Shown: positions 1-10,420, counted from the stretch's first letter. The stretch: 64,000 nt of DNA from Shinisaurus crocodilurus (GCA_021292165.1 CM037876.1:315422803-315486802); one strand, 5' to 3'. Translations and numbers: made by a program. Notes: a model not told the origin generated them from the sequence alone.

Positions 1-236
1 AGATCTAAGCTACATAGCACAGCTCAGGTTTCTCAAACATTCCTCATAGCTTGGAATGGAGCTGAAGGCTGGCAGGGGCTGGTTGAACATCTCAGGTTGA
101 ACATCTCAGGTTCAGCGAAGCATTTCTTTCTTAGCTTGAAGAAGAGCCATTTTGCAAAACGTTTTGCATTGCTCCAGCAAGCTCAGCTCTTGGGAATCAA
201 AGCTTAATTGCCAGCGATACTGAAACATCAGCGTCA
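1..236. other. Unannotated left edge
   Basis: No gene or repeat family recognised. The only structure is a short tandem, two adjacent copies of a 15-bp unit (ggttgaacatctcag) at about 82-111. Confidence 0.4.
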
Positions 237-555
237 GTGAAAAGGACAAGTATCTCCATGCCCATATTCAAATCCATGATGCAGCCACGCTTGGGATACT
301 ATGCCCGCTTCTGCTCACCCCATCTCAGAAAGAATATAATAGACGTGGAAATGGTGCAGAAAAGGGCAACCCAGATGATCAAGGGGCAGGAGCAACCCCC
401 CTGTGATGAGGGAAGAGTACCACATTTGGGGCTGACTCGCTTAGAAAAAAGGCAAGTACGGGTGAGGCATGATGCCGGTGTATAAAATTATGCACGCTGT
501 GGAAAATGTGAACAGGGAGCAAAACGTCTCCTTATTCACATTTTCCACACCATGT
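237..555 (+). mobile_element. LINE-B (CR1/L3-like) ORF2 fragment, first piece
   Basis: The frame at 237-485 reads like the post-RT part of a CR1-group ORF2: a LGYYARFCSPHLRK segment matches the family motif (L)EYCVQFWSPHLKK, followed by VQKRATQMIKG. A shifted frame then gives YKIMHAVENVNRE, also typical of the family. Frame changes show it is dead. Two further plus-strand pieces at 955-1025 and 3752-3985 continue the same ORF and 3' end in order, so this is probably one old copy later split by insertions. The family assignment is from memory of CR1-group proteins. Confidence 0.7.
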
Positions 556-764
556 ATGATTCTCCCTCTCTACACGGGCATTTATTGTGTGCTTGTGATT
601 CCTCGTGGTAGTTTGTGAGGGCTTTACATCACTTCATCCTCCTCTAGGGCTTCTCCTGTTCTTTGCAACCATTTCCACTGGATGGTTTTTGTTTTTGATT
701 TTTTCTTAAATCAAAGAAAGTCTGGTATTATCTGTGAATGGCAGCATGAAACCCTTGTATCTTT
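556..764. other. Unassigned stretch
   Basis: AT-rich, no ORF or repeat recognised. It lies where LINE-B coding sequence would be expected to continue, so it may be degraded LINE-B or insertion flank. Confidence 0.3.
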
Positions 765-945
765 GTGCAATTCTGCTATACCACAGCTCCATCTAGTGGC
801 TGTGTAATGGAACATATAAACAGGCAGAGAAATAAATCCCCTGGGTGGAAAAACATGTGTAAAGGAACCAATCTTAATTCTGCAAAGAATCTGGAAGTAG
901 AAGCCTCGATAAAGTGGTGAGTTAAAGGCCTCATGTAGAAAAGCC
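765..945 (+). repeat. Dispersed repeat D, copy 1
   Basis: About 180 bp. It shares ordered blocks with 55048-55235 (minus) and with the split copy at 35275-35620. The shared blocks are the CTATACCACA / CCATCTAGTGG start, a GGCAGAGAAA block, a GCAAAGAATCTGGAAGTAGA block and a TTAAAGGCCTCATGTAGAAA end. Class unknown. It sits inside the split LINE-B copy. Confidence 0.6.
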
Positions 946-954
946 CAGAGTCAT

Positions 955-1025
955 CACATGAAGCTGAATGGTGGGAGATTCAGGACAGATAAAAGGAAGT
1001 CCTTCCTCACATAGTGCTATGGTCA
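955..1025 (+). mobile_element. LINE-B ORF2 fragment, second piece
   Basis: Encodes MKLNGGRFRTDKRKSFLT, the conserved GGRFRTDQRK.FFT motif close to the end of LINE-B ORF2. A better-preserved version is at 61721-62053. The match stops abruptly at about 1020. Confidence 0.7.
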
Positions 1026-1515
1026 GTTCTCTCTCTCTTTCCGCCGGCAGACACAGACAAAGACCTTCTAACTAAAGCTTTATTCTGGTAATGGAAACCA
1101 GCAAGGCTGGCTTTAAAGTACAACGTAAGTGTATTGCAGAAACCAATAACAAAGGAGACAAGCATAGGTAGAGTTCTAAGAGATCCAGCCCTTGCGGAAG
1201 TGTGACCTCAATGGTAAGAAGTTGATTCCACACTGGGTGGGTTTGGACAACATGGCAACAATCTTGGTAAGTTACCACTGTTGTTTGCTGGAACCTACAC
1301 ACAATCGGGCTTATCATGGTTGCTTCGCTCTCTCCGTCCCGCTCCTTCCTCTTCCTTCTTCCCAGCGGTATCCCAGGAGGCACCATGGGGAGGGAGGAGG
1401 CTCCTTCCTTTCAAAGCCGCCATCGCAAGCCGATCTCAGCTCGCCGCAGCTGTCAAATCCTCCCTGTTGCGCAAACAGGGCTCGTGCCCTGAAGCACCAG
1501 GAGGGGAGGACGGGG
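1026..1515 (-). mobile_element. Probable LTR remnant
   Basis: On the minus strand the block runs from a purine-rich upstream part into AATAAAGCTTTAG at about 1072-1086, followed by TCTTTGTCTGTGTCTGCCGG. That is the polyadenylation signal and U5-like arrangement of an LTR. I found no clear target duplication, and the edges are set only by the flanking LINE-B and CR1 sequence. It could also be a 3' end of some other retroposed transcript. Confidence 0.4.
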
Positions 1516-1522
1516 GACACTT

Positions 1523-2232
1523 GGCTCAACAATACTACAAGTGAGAAGGATCTTGGAATTGTGGTAGATCACAAACTGAATATGAGCCAGCAATGCGATG
1601 TGGCTGCAAAGAAGGCAAATGCTATTTTGGGCTGCATTAATAGAAGTATAGCTTCCAAATCGCGGGAAGTGATAATTCCCCTTTACTCGGTACTGGTTAG
1701 GCCTCATCTTGAGTACTGCGTCCAGTTCTGGGCACCTCACTTTAAGAAGGACATAGACAAACTGGAGAGGGTTCAGAGGAGGGCAACAAGGATGATAAAG
1801 GGACTGGAAACAAGGCCCTATGAGGAGAGACTGAAAGAACTGGGCATGTTTAGCCTTCAGAAGAGGAGACTGAGGGGAGATATGATCGCACTCTTCCAGT
1901 ATTTGAAGGGATGTCACACAGAGGAGGGCCAGGATCTCTTCTCGATCATCCCAGTTTGCAGGACACGGAATAATGGGCTCAAGTTACAGGAACCTAGATT
2001 CCACCTAAACATCAGGAAAAATTTCCTGACTGTCAGAGCAATAAGACAATGGAATCAACTACCTAGGGAGGTTGTGGGCTCTCCCACTCTGGAGGCATTC
2101 AAGGTGCAGCTGGACAGACATCTGTCAGAGATGCTTTGACCTGGATTCCTGCATTGAGCAGGGGGTTGGACTCGATGGCCTTGTAGGCCCCTTCCAACTC
2201 TACTTTTCTATGATTCTATGATTCTATGATTC
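1523..2232 (+). mobile_element. CR1 LINE, 5'-truncated copy with complete 3' end
   Basis: The frame ending at 2139 contains the CR1 ORF2 C-terminal region: [65 protein letters not shown] and [12 protein letters not shown]. After the stop comes the CR1 3' UTR (CCTGCATTGAGCAGGGGGTTGG) and three or more ATTCTATG octamers ending at 2232. The ORF extends upstream to 1192 only because the flanking LTR-like sequence is open by chance; those first ~110 residues are not CR1. Truncation removed the endonuclease and the catalytic RT core, so it cannot move by itself. Confidence 0.9.
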
Positions 2233-2337
2233 CTGCCAGAGAGGTTTACGCTCAGGCAGGAGGCTGTGAGCTGATCCCCACAGCGGCTTGGGGCATGGAG
2301 CAGCCACGGGGAGTCAATCGCTGCCTCCTGCCTGAGA

Positions 2338-2730
2338 GAGGGAGCGGAGGGTGGGGCGCTTCTCTCTGGTGACAGAGGGAAGTGCCTCCCCCCCTCTGCT
2401 TTCCGAGGAGCTCCTCGGAAAGCGGAGTGGGGGGAGTGGGCAGGCGCTTCCCTTTGTCTCCAGAGAGAAGCTCCCCACCCTCCCCATGAGCCTCCTGCCG
2501 GAGGGGTCTACTGTCGTCGGGCAGGAGGAGGCAGAGCCCGATCCAGAGGAGCCTCTGACAGCTCCCTCCGAGTGCCATTTGGGCACTTTGGGGACAGCCG
2601 TCAGACACGCTCCATGGCCAGTCGCTTGGCAAGAGCGGCAATGTCCACTCTTGCCAAGCAGCTCGCTTGTTCTGGGGCTGGTACCACGATGGGTTGTGCT
2701 GTCCATGACACGACAAGCCATCGTGGTACA
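2338..2730. repeat. Cluster of consecutive inverted repeats (hairpins)
   Basis: Four hairpins follow one another: an imperfect inverted repeat over 2338-2495 whose centre is a perfect 24-bp palindrome at 2399-2422; AGTGCC/GGCACT at 2571-2586; GCTTGGCAAGAG at 2624 pairing with 2648-2659; and GTACCACGATGG at 2681 pairing with 2718-2729. No ORF makes sense of the block. It may be a palindromic MITE or several nested ones; the ends are unclear. Confidence 0.6.
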
Positions 2731-2929
2731 GACAAACCCTAGAACAGACCATTGTGCCTTCTCATGACTGACAACCGCGATAAGCCACAATGGTCAGTCA
2801 CCACGACTGGGTTCGCACGACACGGGGAGCAAGAAATGCTAAGGAACCACCGTTGCTTGTTGTGTCATGTGAGCCCAGTCACCAAGGGCCTTCCCTCACT
2901 CCCCAACTCAAATTAGCAGCACCCCACCT

Positions 2930-3449
2930 TGTGAGAGCTGGACTGACCCGGGTTCAAAAGCTTCCCTAGCCAGTGACCCTCAGTCCCAGTCACGCAGGCG
3001 GAAGGAGGAGATAACAGCAGTTAATAAAGATTAAAGAGTTTATTTGTAAGACCCAATTACATGGGATTAAGGCAAGCAATGCATCTCCTACTCACTACAT
3101 CATTGCAGATACAAATCCAATACTCCAGTGGTAAGGCTAGATGAAGTGAAGTCCAAGAGACATGTCGAGTTGAGACGAGCAAGACAGCAAGCAAGTGAAG
3201 AAGTGAAGCTATCAGCAAGTGTGTTAGCTTTATACCACCTATAAATAGGATATTACTCACCCCAGTTGTATAACCTATTCATCAACATGTTGATCCCAAA
3301 ACCTGTCCAAGGTTGCTGAGTCATATCATCTCGAGACTATGTCTCATGACCAGAGACCTTGTGTGTTTGAACTCAAGAGACACCCACCAGGTCAGGTGAT
3401 AATCTCGATGTCAGGTGGTAATCTCGTTCTGCCTATGCAAAACCCAACA
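2930..3449 (-). mobile_element. Solo LTR with 5-bp target duplication
   Basis: The 520-bp block begins TG and ends CA on both strands (minus strand TGTTGGG...CTCACA) and is flanked by the perfect direct repeat CACCT at 2925-2929 and 3450-3454. On the minus strand it has a TATA-like CCTATTTATAGG and a downstream AATAAA at about 3037-3043, in LTR order. No internal coding region is attached, so it is a solo LTR left by recombination. A 5-bp duplication fits Ty3/Gypsy or some endogenous retrovirus classes; which one is not decided. Confidence 0.75.
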
Positions 3450-3454
3450 CACCT

Positions 3455-3751
3455 TTGAGGCGGATCCTCTTGCTTGCAGGCCAACCGCTCAGAGCACCCG
3501 GCACTTCTTCGTTGGTCCGCCCTCTTTAGCTGACCTCTGACCCTGGGTTAGTGATGCTGGTTCCTCCGCCCCTGCCCCCCCCTCCCTGTGGCTCCCCACG
3601 GTATCTGAAGCTGGCTGGCTCGCTGCTCCTCCCTGGCTGATCTCTGAGCCCCCCGGCTTTGGCATTTCGGCTGGGAAGTCCATCCCCTCTCAGAATCTGT
3701 TCCCTGGAAGACTCTACTCTTCTGCAGCAGCAATGGGCCCAATCCCTACAC
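3455..3751. other. Unassigned stretch
   Basis: Pyrimidine-rich on the plus strand, with purine-rich minus-strand ORFs of low complexity. Nothing recognised. Confidence 0.3.
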
Positions 3752-3985
3752 ACAGCGTATAGTTAAACTATGGAATTCACTCGGACGGCTTTAAAGGATT
3801 GGGGAAATGATTAGCCTCCAAATACCAGTTGCTGGCTAACCGCAGGGGAGGGCTCTTGTGCTCACGTCCTGCTTGCGGGATTTCCAGAGCCATCTGGTCG
3901 GCCACTGTGGGAATCAGGATGCTGGACTAAACGGGTCTTTGGTCTGATCCAACGAGGCCCCTCTCACGCTCTTGAAGCCAGGGAG
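3752..3985 (+). mobile_element. LINE-B 3' end, third piece
   Basis: Starts with ACAGCGTATAGTTAAACTATGGAATTC, the end of ORF2 (..VVKLWNSL), then carries the LINE-B 3' UTR: GTGCTCACGTCCTGCTTGCGGG, GGCCACTGTGGGAATCAGGATGCTGGACTA and TGATCCAACGAGGC. The same tail recurs at 10150, 14800, 42790, 48120 and 61344. Confidence 0.7.
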
Positions 3986-4753
3986 TGGAACCTCAGGCCC
4001 AGGGCACAAGTCCAGGGCCCCCAAGCTGGCCCTCGGCGGTTCCCCAGGTGGCCTCACCCACTTCCCCCCAAACACCGAGTGTTTGGCGGTTTCTCAACTT
4101 TTGTGCGGTTTTCCTGCCATTCTAAAATGGTGAAGTGCCTCTGCTAAGGCTTTGTTACTGGCAGGAAGCCCCGGGGATGGACAGACTTTGTTGAATCTGT
4201 TCTACCCGTGTCTCACAGATAGTCAGGCATCTTTTGTTCCATCATCTGCTCATTGACGGAATCAGATTTATTTTTATTTTTTATGAATGTACAAGAATTT
4301 TGTTCCACTTGCAAAAGTGTGCATGAGCAGCACTAATGTCCACTTGTGCGAATGCATATCAGCGTGAGTGCAAATCTGTGGCAATCCCCACCCAAGTCCG
4401 CAGAATCTGCACAACTTGGAAAAAGGCAGCGCACTGCGGAATCTGCAGGTCGGATTCATTGAAATCCAAACTCATTTGAATCCATTGTGGATTTCTCCGA
4501 TATCCCTGGTAAGAGCTTTAGAAGCTAAAGTATGCTGGCATTATTTGTATTTTGGCACCGTCCTTTTTGCCTTTGGTCCTGCCTACCACTGGAATCTCCA
4601 AAATGGAATTCAGTCCTTGGGCTGAAAGGGGTTCTCTGCACCCCTGTCTTGAAGGCAAAACTAGGGATGGTGGTGGTGGATGAGCCATAAAAACAGCCAG
4701 TGCTGATGAAATTCCTGGCAGATCTGCAAAAGGATCCTGATAATACAGCACGT
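3986..4753. other. Unassigned stretch
   Basis: No ORF of note. The part at 4260-4500, rich in short words such as TGTGCATGAG and GCAAATCTG, resembles in style the stretches at 12360-12560 and 54760-54910 and may be an old nonautonomous transposon. Confidence 0.25.
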
Positions 4754-4900
4754 CAGGGCTTTTTTCCTGGTGGAACTCACCGGAACTGAGTTCCAGCACC
4801 TTTTCTTCTATTAACTGCATTACAATTTAATCGCCATCTACTCCCGAGGAAATGTAATCCAAGAGTTCCGGTACCCTTTTCTCCAGAAAAAAAAGCACTG
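4754..4900 (+). mobile_element. hAT-type MITE-3, copy 1
   Basis: 147 bp with short inverted ends (CAGGGCTTTTTTCC / AGAAAAAAAAGCACTG). The flanks are a perfect 8-bp direct repeat CAGCACGT (4746-4753 and 4901-4908), the duplication length typical of hAT transposases. It is nearly identical to 55996-56141 and has no coding capacity. Confidence 0.85.
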
Positions 4901-4908
4901 CAGCACGT

Positions 4909-5955
4909 TCTACTTGTACGTCACACAGCCTCCTGCTGTTGTTTTTGACATCTGCCACACTTGTGAATGTAATACACAAATTGTGTTTTCATTGTATACA
5001 ACAAAAGTATGCAAATTAGATTTGTCACAGGGGCTCATGATCAATCTCTGAGGTGGTCTCCAGAAGAACTTTGCAAAGCCAGGAGAAAAGGAAAGTGGTT
5101 GCAAACTTCCACATGTACTTGCAGGGGCCATTTTCTGTCTGCTGAGGAATTGAAGAATAATTTTGATAGAAACTAGTTCATTATCTTTTCTTTTCTTTGG
5201 TGTTTGGTTGTTGTTGTTGTTGTTGTTTTTTATTAAACTCCCAAACTAAACTGCTCCTTGATCCAGTGCCTGCAGCCACAGAATGTAGATGCTAAGAATG
5301 AAACTTGTTTTCATATTAATCTTCCACATCGAGTGACAACTAAAAGTCACTTCTTGACAAGGTGGTGTCAGAAGAAATGAAGCCTGACTCTCTGGGGCAG
5401 CTGAGCGACGGGGTGATGCTGACTGTGCTTGGACCTGCGGCAAATGCTAAAACTTGCTCTGCAGCTCAGCGAGGACTGCAGCATCCAAAGTGTCCCTGAT
5501 GAAAAACAGGAGAAATTCAGCGGGGCCGTTTACCGAACCCTCTAAAGCACACACAGGCCTGGGATCAACACTGCAACGAGTAAAACCAAAATGGAGAGCT
5601 CTGGGTGAAGGAGAGGAGATCGGGGCGAGGGAGGGGGACTGTCCTTGTTCAACCCTCGGCTGGGGCGGCAGCAATGATCTTTCAACGGGGCCCTTGTTTT
5701 TGAACTGAGCAAGAGAGACTGACGGCGCAGCGGCGTGGGCAGTGCCCACGGTCTCTCCTGCACAAGTTGACCAGTAAGTTGTCTGCAAGACATAGAGCTG
5801 GGAATTCCATCCAAAAGGCCCTGCTAGCCCAGCAGCTTGCAAGCGTCACATTTCAACCTGCCATGGGATAAAGTGTCACCAGGAATGCAGGCTTACTGAC
5901 CTCTGGAATTAACATGGAGAGAATTCAACAGGAGCCCAAGGCACTGTACATGACC
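4909..5955. other. Unassigned, possibly unique sequence
   Basis: Contains a (GTT)n run at about 5206-5227. Short ORFs here (for example 5447-5842 minus) have no recognisable domain. No repeat family seen. Confidence 0.3.
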
Positions 5956-6129
5956 CTCTTCCTCCTCCTCTCCATTTTATCCTCACAACAACCCTGTGAG
6001 GCAGGTTAGGCTGAGAGTCAGTGACTGGCCCAAAGTCACCCAGTGAGCTGCATGGCCCAGTGGGGACTAGAACCCGGATCTCCCGAGTCCCAGTCCAATG
6101 CTCCAGCCACTAGGCCACGCTGGCTCTCA
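5956..6129 (-). mobile_element. SINE-A (tRNA-derived), partial
   Basis: Minus-strand copy with a complete tRNA-like head (GCCAGCGTGGCCTAGTGG, B-box-like GGTTCTAGTCC) and body, truncated at the 3' side before the tail. Compare the full copy at 61403-61651. Confidence 0.8.
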
Positions 6130-6133
6130 CACT

Positions 6134-6222
6134 AGGATTCCTGCATTGAGCAGGGGATTGGACTCGATGGCCTTGTAGGCCCCTTCCAACTCTACTTTTC
6201 TATGATTCTATGATTCTGTGAT
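6134..6222 (+). mobile_element. CR1 3' terminus
   Basis: 89 bp of CR1 3' UTR with two ATTCTATG octamers. It is joined directly to a minus-strand LINE-B-like fragment, and exactly the same junction occurs inverted at 9748. Confidence 0.85.
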
Positions 6223-6393
6223 CCTTTTTGAGGTGCAAGGATCAGAACTGTACACAGTGTCCAAATGTGGCCACACCAATGGTTTCTGTATAAAAGCAGT
6301 CTGACCCTGGCAGTTTTGATTCCTTTCCTAACAATCTTCCTGTGAAGGAACAGAACTGTCCTCTAATTTTTGTATGTAGTATGCCCTGAAGTT
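6223..6393 (-). mobile_element. LINE-B-like fragment, one arm of an inverted duplication
   Basis: The reverse complement contains GGTGTGGCCACATTTGGACACTGTGTACAGTTCTGATC in pieces, matching the LVRPHLEYCVQFW part of CR1-group ORF2. It is about 97% identical by eye to the reverse complement of 9575-9748, and identity stops sharply at about 6393. Confidence 0.65.
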
Positions 6394-7361
6394 CCCGTGC
6401 TTTGGCTCTCATATTTATGGAATGGAATTTCCGAACAGAACTTTTGAACAATGAGTAATTCTTTTTTCTAAAATTCCCAGCTATGATTTTGAGTGATATA
6501 TTTACTTCATATTCTTGTCAGCTTTGCTGAGCAACACATTTCCTTAAGTTCTCAAAACAGGAATACCATTTGCACTCCCTTTCGCAGCTTCTACTGTTTT
6601 GCTAGCTTAGCTAGCCCTGAATGGACTTTTAGTTTTACTCACTTCCCAAAATATTTTGTGTCGTCTTTACTCAGTTGCATCATAAGCAGAACATATGAAC
6701 AATACGGCAGGTAAGCACTTAACCTTCCTTCCTTCTTATCTAAAGCACATTTCCCCTGACTTTACATGGGGAAATGATTCTACCGTGCTTTTCTCCTATT
6801 ACTTTAACAACAGCAAAGTCAGAGGTCAGTGGGGATTTCAGTCAAAAGTCATAGCATGTCAGCATGAATGCTTCTGTTAGAATCAAACTGATTCAGTCTT
6901 AATATAGGAATACATTTCTTCATATTTAATTTGTTTCTTTATGAAAGTTATAAACTTATAAGAGAGGTGTGGAAGACCAATATCTATTTTGGATCAATAT
7001 TTGCAATGTAACCTATTATGCAGGCTAGAGCAGGAGTTTTGCAAAGACTTCTGGGGCAAATATTTGTCACACCTGTATTTCGGTTGCATAAATGAAAGTG
7101 TATACAAGGGTAGAGGACTGGGCTTGAAGACTTTGCTGCAGGAGCAGACGGGAAACCCTGTGAGGTCAGATTGAGGCCCTGCCAATTAACTCCCCTAATG
7201 ATAGGAAAGGCCTTCTAGACCTATAAACAAACCCTCATTTCCACTGGCATGTATTGTAAGCATGACAAACAAATTCTGTGTTTTGTGTAGCTCATTAACT
7301 TTTATTGCAACGAGAGCCCCTTGGGTGACAAACCAAACCGTACTTTGTGCAAAGGCAGAAC

Positions 7362-7366
<5 letters not shown>
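6394..7366. other. Unassigned, possibly unique sequence
   Basis: AT-rich, no repeat family recognised and no ORF above about 75 codons. Candidate single-copy sequence. Confidence 0.3.

Positions 7367-7399
<33 letters not shown>
7367..7399. repeat. (CA)n microsatellite
   Basis: Uninterrupted CA repeat of about 16 units. Confidence 0.97.
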
Positions 7400-7400
<1 letters not shown>

Positions 7401-7433
7401 CATATGGCAGAAAGCATCAGATTGACCTTCTTT

Positions 7434-7516
7434 ATTTATTTATTTATTTTATTTATTTATTATATTTGTTAATTGCCCATCTGGCCGGTCACCCGGCCAC
7501 CCTGGGCGATGATTCT
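7434..7516 (-). mobile_element. L2 LINE 3' tail
   Basis: The reverse complement is CGCCCAGGGTGGCCGGGTGACC... followed by ATAAATATAATAAATAAA-type simple sequence. It is nearly identical to the 3' end of the full-length L2 at 48259-51725. Confidence 0.85.
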
Positions 7517-7699
7517 TATGATTCAGGAAAGGAAGCAACTGCAGGAAGCATTTGAGGAAAGAATTTGAATAGGGAAGTGGCATGGCTGAAAGGGACACAT
7601 GTTTGCCAGAGTGCAAAATTGGCACAATGACAAAAACTCACTAGCCTTGCCCCTATCCCACAAGTCTAATTATCACTAAAGAAGGAAGCCCTTTAAGAC

Positions 7700-8062
7700 T
7701 GCATAAGATGCTGCATGGGCGGCGTTGAGGAGTCTATTCCACAGTGGCCCCACACCTCTAGAATGGGTTGAGGACCCATCATTGCAAGTCTTTTGGAAGA
7801 CCCTGAAGACTTACTTGCTTTCTCTGGCATTCACATTTTTGTTTTATTGTACTGTTCTGCTTTGTAGCTGCAACTGTGTTGTCAATTTTGCTACTGTCTA
7901 GGCCAGATGTTTTATTGCTGTTGTTTTTTTTTATGAATTTTTGCTGTTTTATCATTGCATGGGTTTCTTTTATATGGGATTTTACCGTTGTAAGGCACCA
8001 TGGGAGGACTCTTCTAGGCCCTGCAAGGAGGCCTAGAAATATTTTACATAAATAGATAAAAC
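7700..8062 (+). mobile_element. Degraded L2-group LINE 3' part
   Basis: Begins with remnants of an ORF2 C-terminus (..WKTLKTYLL), then a T-rich 3' UTR ending GTTGTAAGGCACCATGGGAGG...AATATTTTACATAAATAGATAAA, in the style of L2 3' UTRs. Many frame breaks. Confidence 0.5.
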
Positions 8063-8065
8063 AAA

Positions 8066-8636
8066 CACAGAGTGTAGTAAGAATTCCCAAAGAGAGAAAA
8101 GTGGCATGACCCGATACTGATCAGATGCTCAGCTTCCTCAGTTTCAGATAAAATAGCTCAGAGGTAAGGCCTGATGCTTGAATAAATTAAAAGATCACAA
8201 TCACTGCATCAAGTGCGTGGAAACTGCAGCTGCCAAACAAACATCTCCTCACTTGTCAGAAGCGCTATCGATTTCAGGAACCAGTGACCCAAAGTGCTGA
8301 GCTAGCAGGGCCTTTCATACAGAACTCCCAGCTCCACCACTCACCGCTCTCTGCTCTGTGGGGGCTTGTTTTTTTCTCCTTTGCTATTCCTGCAGATGCT
8401 GGCATTGTTTTGTGTCAGCCACAAAACTGAGACACAAAGGCTCTCAGTGACCTTGAGCTGCCTCCCTGGTGGGTGCGCTTTGAGAAGCCGTCCTCCCACT
8501 TCACTCTTTAATAACCAGGAACAACAGCAGTGTTGTGGAGTTAACGCCGTCCACGCTTCAAAACGACAACACAGCTGACGCTCTTTATACATCAATGGGG
8601 CCAAGGGAAGAATTTTTCAACTTCACAGATAAGCTG
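8066..8636. other. Unassigned stretch
   Basis: No repeat family or domain recognised. Confidence 0.3.
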
Positions 8637-8765
8637 ATGAGGTCTGAAACCAGAAAAGTGCTCTTGGGGTTGTTCTCGATTGCTCGATGAAAACTTCAGC
8701 CCAGGGTGCGGCTGCAGCAAAAAGGCAAATTCCATGTGGGAATGTGCCCTGATCTGTATGTGGAA
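8637..8765 (+). mobile_element. LINE-B / CR1-group ORF2 fragment
   Basis: The plus frame reads LLDENFSPGCGCSKKANSMWE, corresponding to the family motif D..LK.SAQCAAAAKKANSMLG. Short and frame-damaged. Confidence 0.55.
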
Positions 8766-9574
8766 GGGAGACCAGGCCAAATAAGAGTGCCCCATTCCTG
8801 TTTGCCCTTCCCTTCCAAGGAGACTTTCTGCTCCCACCAGGTGGAATTCTTTATTTTCGCTGGCTGCCTCCAACAAACAGAGTTAAACCCCACGGGCTCT
8901 CTGTAAATGCTGTTAGGTAGTGTTTGGTTTGGCTTTTAGGTGTCCGGAGGGTAATCCAACAAGAAAAGAGACCACAACGCTTATATATAACAACATTATT
9001 ATTAGGGGGGGGGGGACCCTACTGAATAGTTATGGCACACACACAAGAAAACCATACGTGAGAGCAAAGGGATATGAAAATAACCAGGGTAAATGCATCT
9101 AGGCTGACTTGCCTGTATCTCTATTTTCTCTAAGATCTTCCCAGCAATATCTTACAGTCAGAGTTCTCAGTTTTCCCAAGTAGCTTTCCCCCTTGATCCC
9201 TTTTTCTTCTTTGCCCCCAGACTCACAACCTGTCTCAGTTTAATCTTTCCTTCTTCTTTATTTCAACCTTCCTCTCGAAAAATCTGCCTTTTGTGTCTCT
9301 ATTTTTTATATGTTAAAGCTAGCCTGACTCTTGTAGTTTGCCAATCAGGAGAGATCAGCTTTGCTTTATATTCTTTCTGCTGACCAAATATGCAAAGCTT
9401 CTGCATTTTGCAGAACTGAAAACCTATCTTGCAAAATTACAAACTCTTCAGATGTCAGCAAACCACCAGCCCTCTCACTTTACCGCCTCTACTTTTGCAG
9501 ACTTGATGGCTCCGAGGCCTGAACTTTTGAACATTTGGTTTCTAGCAAATACAGTTGAATTTAGCCCCATAATA
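8766..9574. other. Unassigned stretch
   Basis: Contains a G13 run at about 9005-9017. No recognised repeat or domain. Confidence 0.3.
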
Positions 9575-9748
9575 CGCAGTCCATACTACATACAAAAATT
9601 AGAAGACAGTTCTGTTCCTTCACAGGAAGATTGTTAGGAAAGGAATCAAAACCAAAACTGCCAGGTCAGACTGCTTTTATACAGAAACCATTGGTGCGGC
9701 CACATTTGGACACTGTGTACAGTTCTGATCCTTGCACCTCAAAAAGGA
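9575..9748 (+). mobile_element. LINE-B-like fragment, second arm of an inverted duplication
   Basis: Inverted near-copy of 6223-6393, joined at its right edge to a minus-strand CR1 3' end through the same junction bases (AAAAAGGATC|ATAGAATC). Confidence 0.65.
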
Positions 9749-10148
9749 TCATAGAATCGTAGAATCATAGAAAAGTAGAGTTGGAAGGGGCCTACAAGGC
9801 CATCGAGTCCAACCCCCTGCTCAATGCAGGAATCCAGGTCAAAGCATCCCTGACAGATGGCTGTCCAGCTGCACCTTGAATGCCTCCAGAGTGGGAGAGC
9901 CCACCACCTCCTTAGGTAGTTGGTTCCATTGTCTTATTGCTCTAACAGTCAGGAAATTTTTCCTGATTTTTAGGTGGAATCTGGGTTCCTGTAACTTGAG
10001 CCCATTATTCCGTGTCCTGCAAACTGGGATGATCGAGAAGAGATCCTAAGCCCTCCTCTGTGTGACATCCCTTCAAATACTGGAAGAGTGCGATCATATC
10101 TCCCCTCAGTCTCCTCTTCTGAAGGCTAAACATGCCCAGTTCTTTCAC
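9749..10148 (-). mobile_element. CR1 LINE, 5'-truncated
   Basis: 400 bp of minus-strand CR1: octamer tail, 3' UTR and the last part of ORF2 with several substitutions, including stops in the reading frame. Confidence 0.88.
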
Positions 10149-10149
10149 A

Positions 10150-10285
10150 TGAGTGGGAGGGTGCTGTTGCACTCATATCCTGCTTGTGGGGAGCTGGTTG
10201 GCCACTGTGGGACTGAGCGCTGAACTAGATAGGCCTTTGTTCTGGTCTGGCCTGGCCCTTCTTGTGTTCTGATATTCTTATATAT
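10150..10285 (+). mobile_element. LINE-B 3' tail
   Basis: GGGAGGGTGCTGTTGCACTC, CTGCTTGTGGGGAGCTGG and GGCCACTGTGGG, then the TTCTTGTGTTCTGATATTCTTA end. It abuts the CR1 copy. Confidence 0.7.
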
Positions 10286-10335
10286 GAACTGGCAGCAGCT
10301 TTCCACGGTCTCATGAGGACAGTGATTAGCTGGAA

Positions 10336-10420
10336 ACGCTGGAGACTGAACCCGGGGCCTTCTGCGTGCAAAGCAGGTGCTTCTGGCACTGAGCTCGAGA
10401 CCCTCCTCTTTCACCATCCT
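10336..10420 (-). mobile_element. SINE-S (tRNA-derived) head
   Basis: The reverse complement has the tRNA-like GAGCTCAGTGCCAGAAGCACC and the B-box-like GGTTCAGTCTC. This is a second lizard SINE type, also at 31328, 32920, 40607, 60666 and 63340. Confidence 0.6.

Noticed and set aside
1192..2139. 315-codon ORF as a single host protein
   Set aside because: Residues after about 110 are CR1 ORF2; the earlier part is LTR-like flank that is open by chance.
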